From Taenia hydatigena (taxonomy: Eukaryota; Platyhelminthes; Cestoda; Cyclophyllidea; Taeniidae), in assembly GCA_036345935.2 (NCBI GenBank), contig JADWOT020000001.1:36838825-36902824 (forward strand): 64,000 nucleotides of DNA, read 5' to 3'. A program made the position numbers and the translations under genes. Position 1 is the stretch's first letter. Every line of letters begins with the position of its first letter. The notes under the pieces were generated by a model that made no database searches, was not told where the DNA came from, and saw only the letters and a program-made list of their open reading frames with translations. This document shows positions 63,470-64,000 of this stretch, piece by piece.

Positions 63470-64000
63470 AGACTGATAGTCCGACAGTGGTGTAACTTGC
63501 TCGTTGCAGTCACATTCGTGGCAGAAGCCTCACTACCTCGGCTTAGGTTTGTTAGAATTGGTAGACAAAAGTGCCCTTCCTTTGGGTACCACGGTTGTCT
63601 GCGGCAAATAAGCATAACGGATATCGTAAAAATTTGGATAGCGCAACTGTCACCAAGTAATTATCAAGACAGGAAAATGATAACTAGCTAGTTTTCTCAT
63701 AGAACAGAAACACGGAATTCAAGACACACTGCAGCACAGCAACTGCTGAGTTCGAAATCACTCGCACCAGAGCAAAGTGCAGCTTAAAGGGCAGGTCAAA
63801 CTTCCAATTTAGCATTCTTTTAGCATTCCTTTGAAGGTTGTTGGGTGCAAAATCACAAAAGGAAAATCCTTGTCCATTTAAATGTCTGGACCCTCAGCTA
63901 CCACAAGCAAAACCTAATGTTCGACTAGTATTCTCTTTTTCAACTAGTGGAGCCCACTTGAACAAACTGCTAGTGCTATTAAACTCCGCAAAAGGTTCAC

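Overview
The window looks like nuclear DNA of a flatworm, most likely a cyclophyllidean tapeworm and possibly a taeniid. The host genes are split by introns with GT-AG borders. Many introns are very short: 31 and 34 nt in the PARP gene, and 68, 71, 73, 76, 76 and 80 nt elsewhere. That matches the two intron-size peaks (about 36 and 73 nt) known from tapeworm genomes. A family of about 0.86-kb LTR elements without coding capacity also fits, because it resembles the terminal-repeat retrotransposons in miniature (TRIMs) described from taeniids. The species assignment is inference.

Layout. At 2539-2790 (+) lies the last exon of an unrecognised gene. All other gene models are on the minus strand: a two-exon serine/arginine-rich protein (6611-8657), the intraflagellar transport gene IFT46 (10210-16155), an RRM protein of the POLDIP3/SKAR type (18532-21819), and a complete 14-exon PARP1 gene (38183-45535). 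I rebuilt the exons by hand. For IFT46, POLDIP3 and PARP1 every splice phase agrees and family motifs run across each junction. Both first exons of IFT46 and POLDIP3 remain uncertain.

Mobile and repeat DNA fills much of the rest. TRIM-like elements cluster at 16.8-18.0, 22.2-23.5 and 45.9-48.3 kb. There are two young full-length copies, one decayed full-length copy, two solo LTRs with perfect 5-bp target duplications, and several older LTR remnants. The priming site matches the 3' end of a tRNA-Leu over 12 nt. A decayed Ty3/Gypsy pol gene (RT, RNase H, integrase; minus strand) occupies about 48.6-50.6 kb. A degenerate tandem array with a period near 118 bp covers about 26.74-29.75 kb.

Assembly. 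A 100-base N gap at 41042-41141 is flanked by the same 246 bp on both sides, with one mismatch. It is almost certainly a false gap between overlapping contig ends, inside a PARP1 intron, so no coding sequence is lost.

The right 13 kb (51-64 kb) shows only weak exon candidates. The recognised genes have unrelated jobs (cilium transport, mRNA export, DNA-damage signalling), and I see no operon-like link between them.
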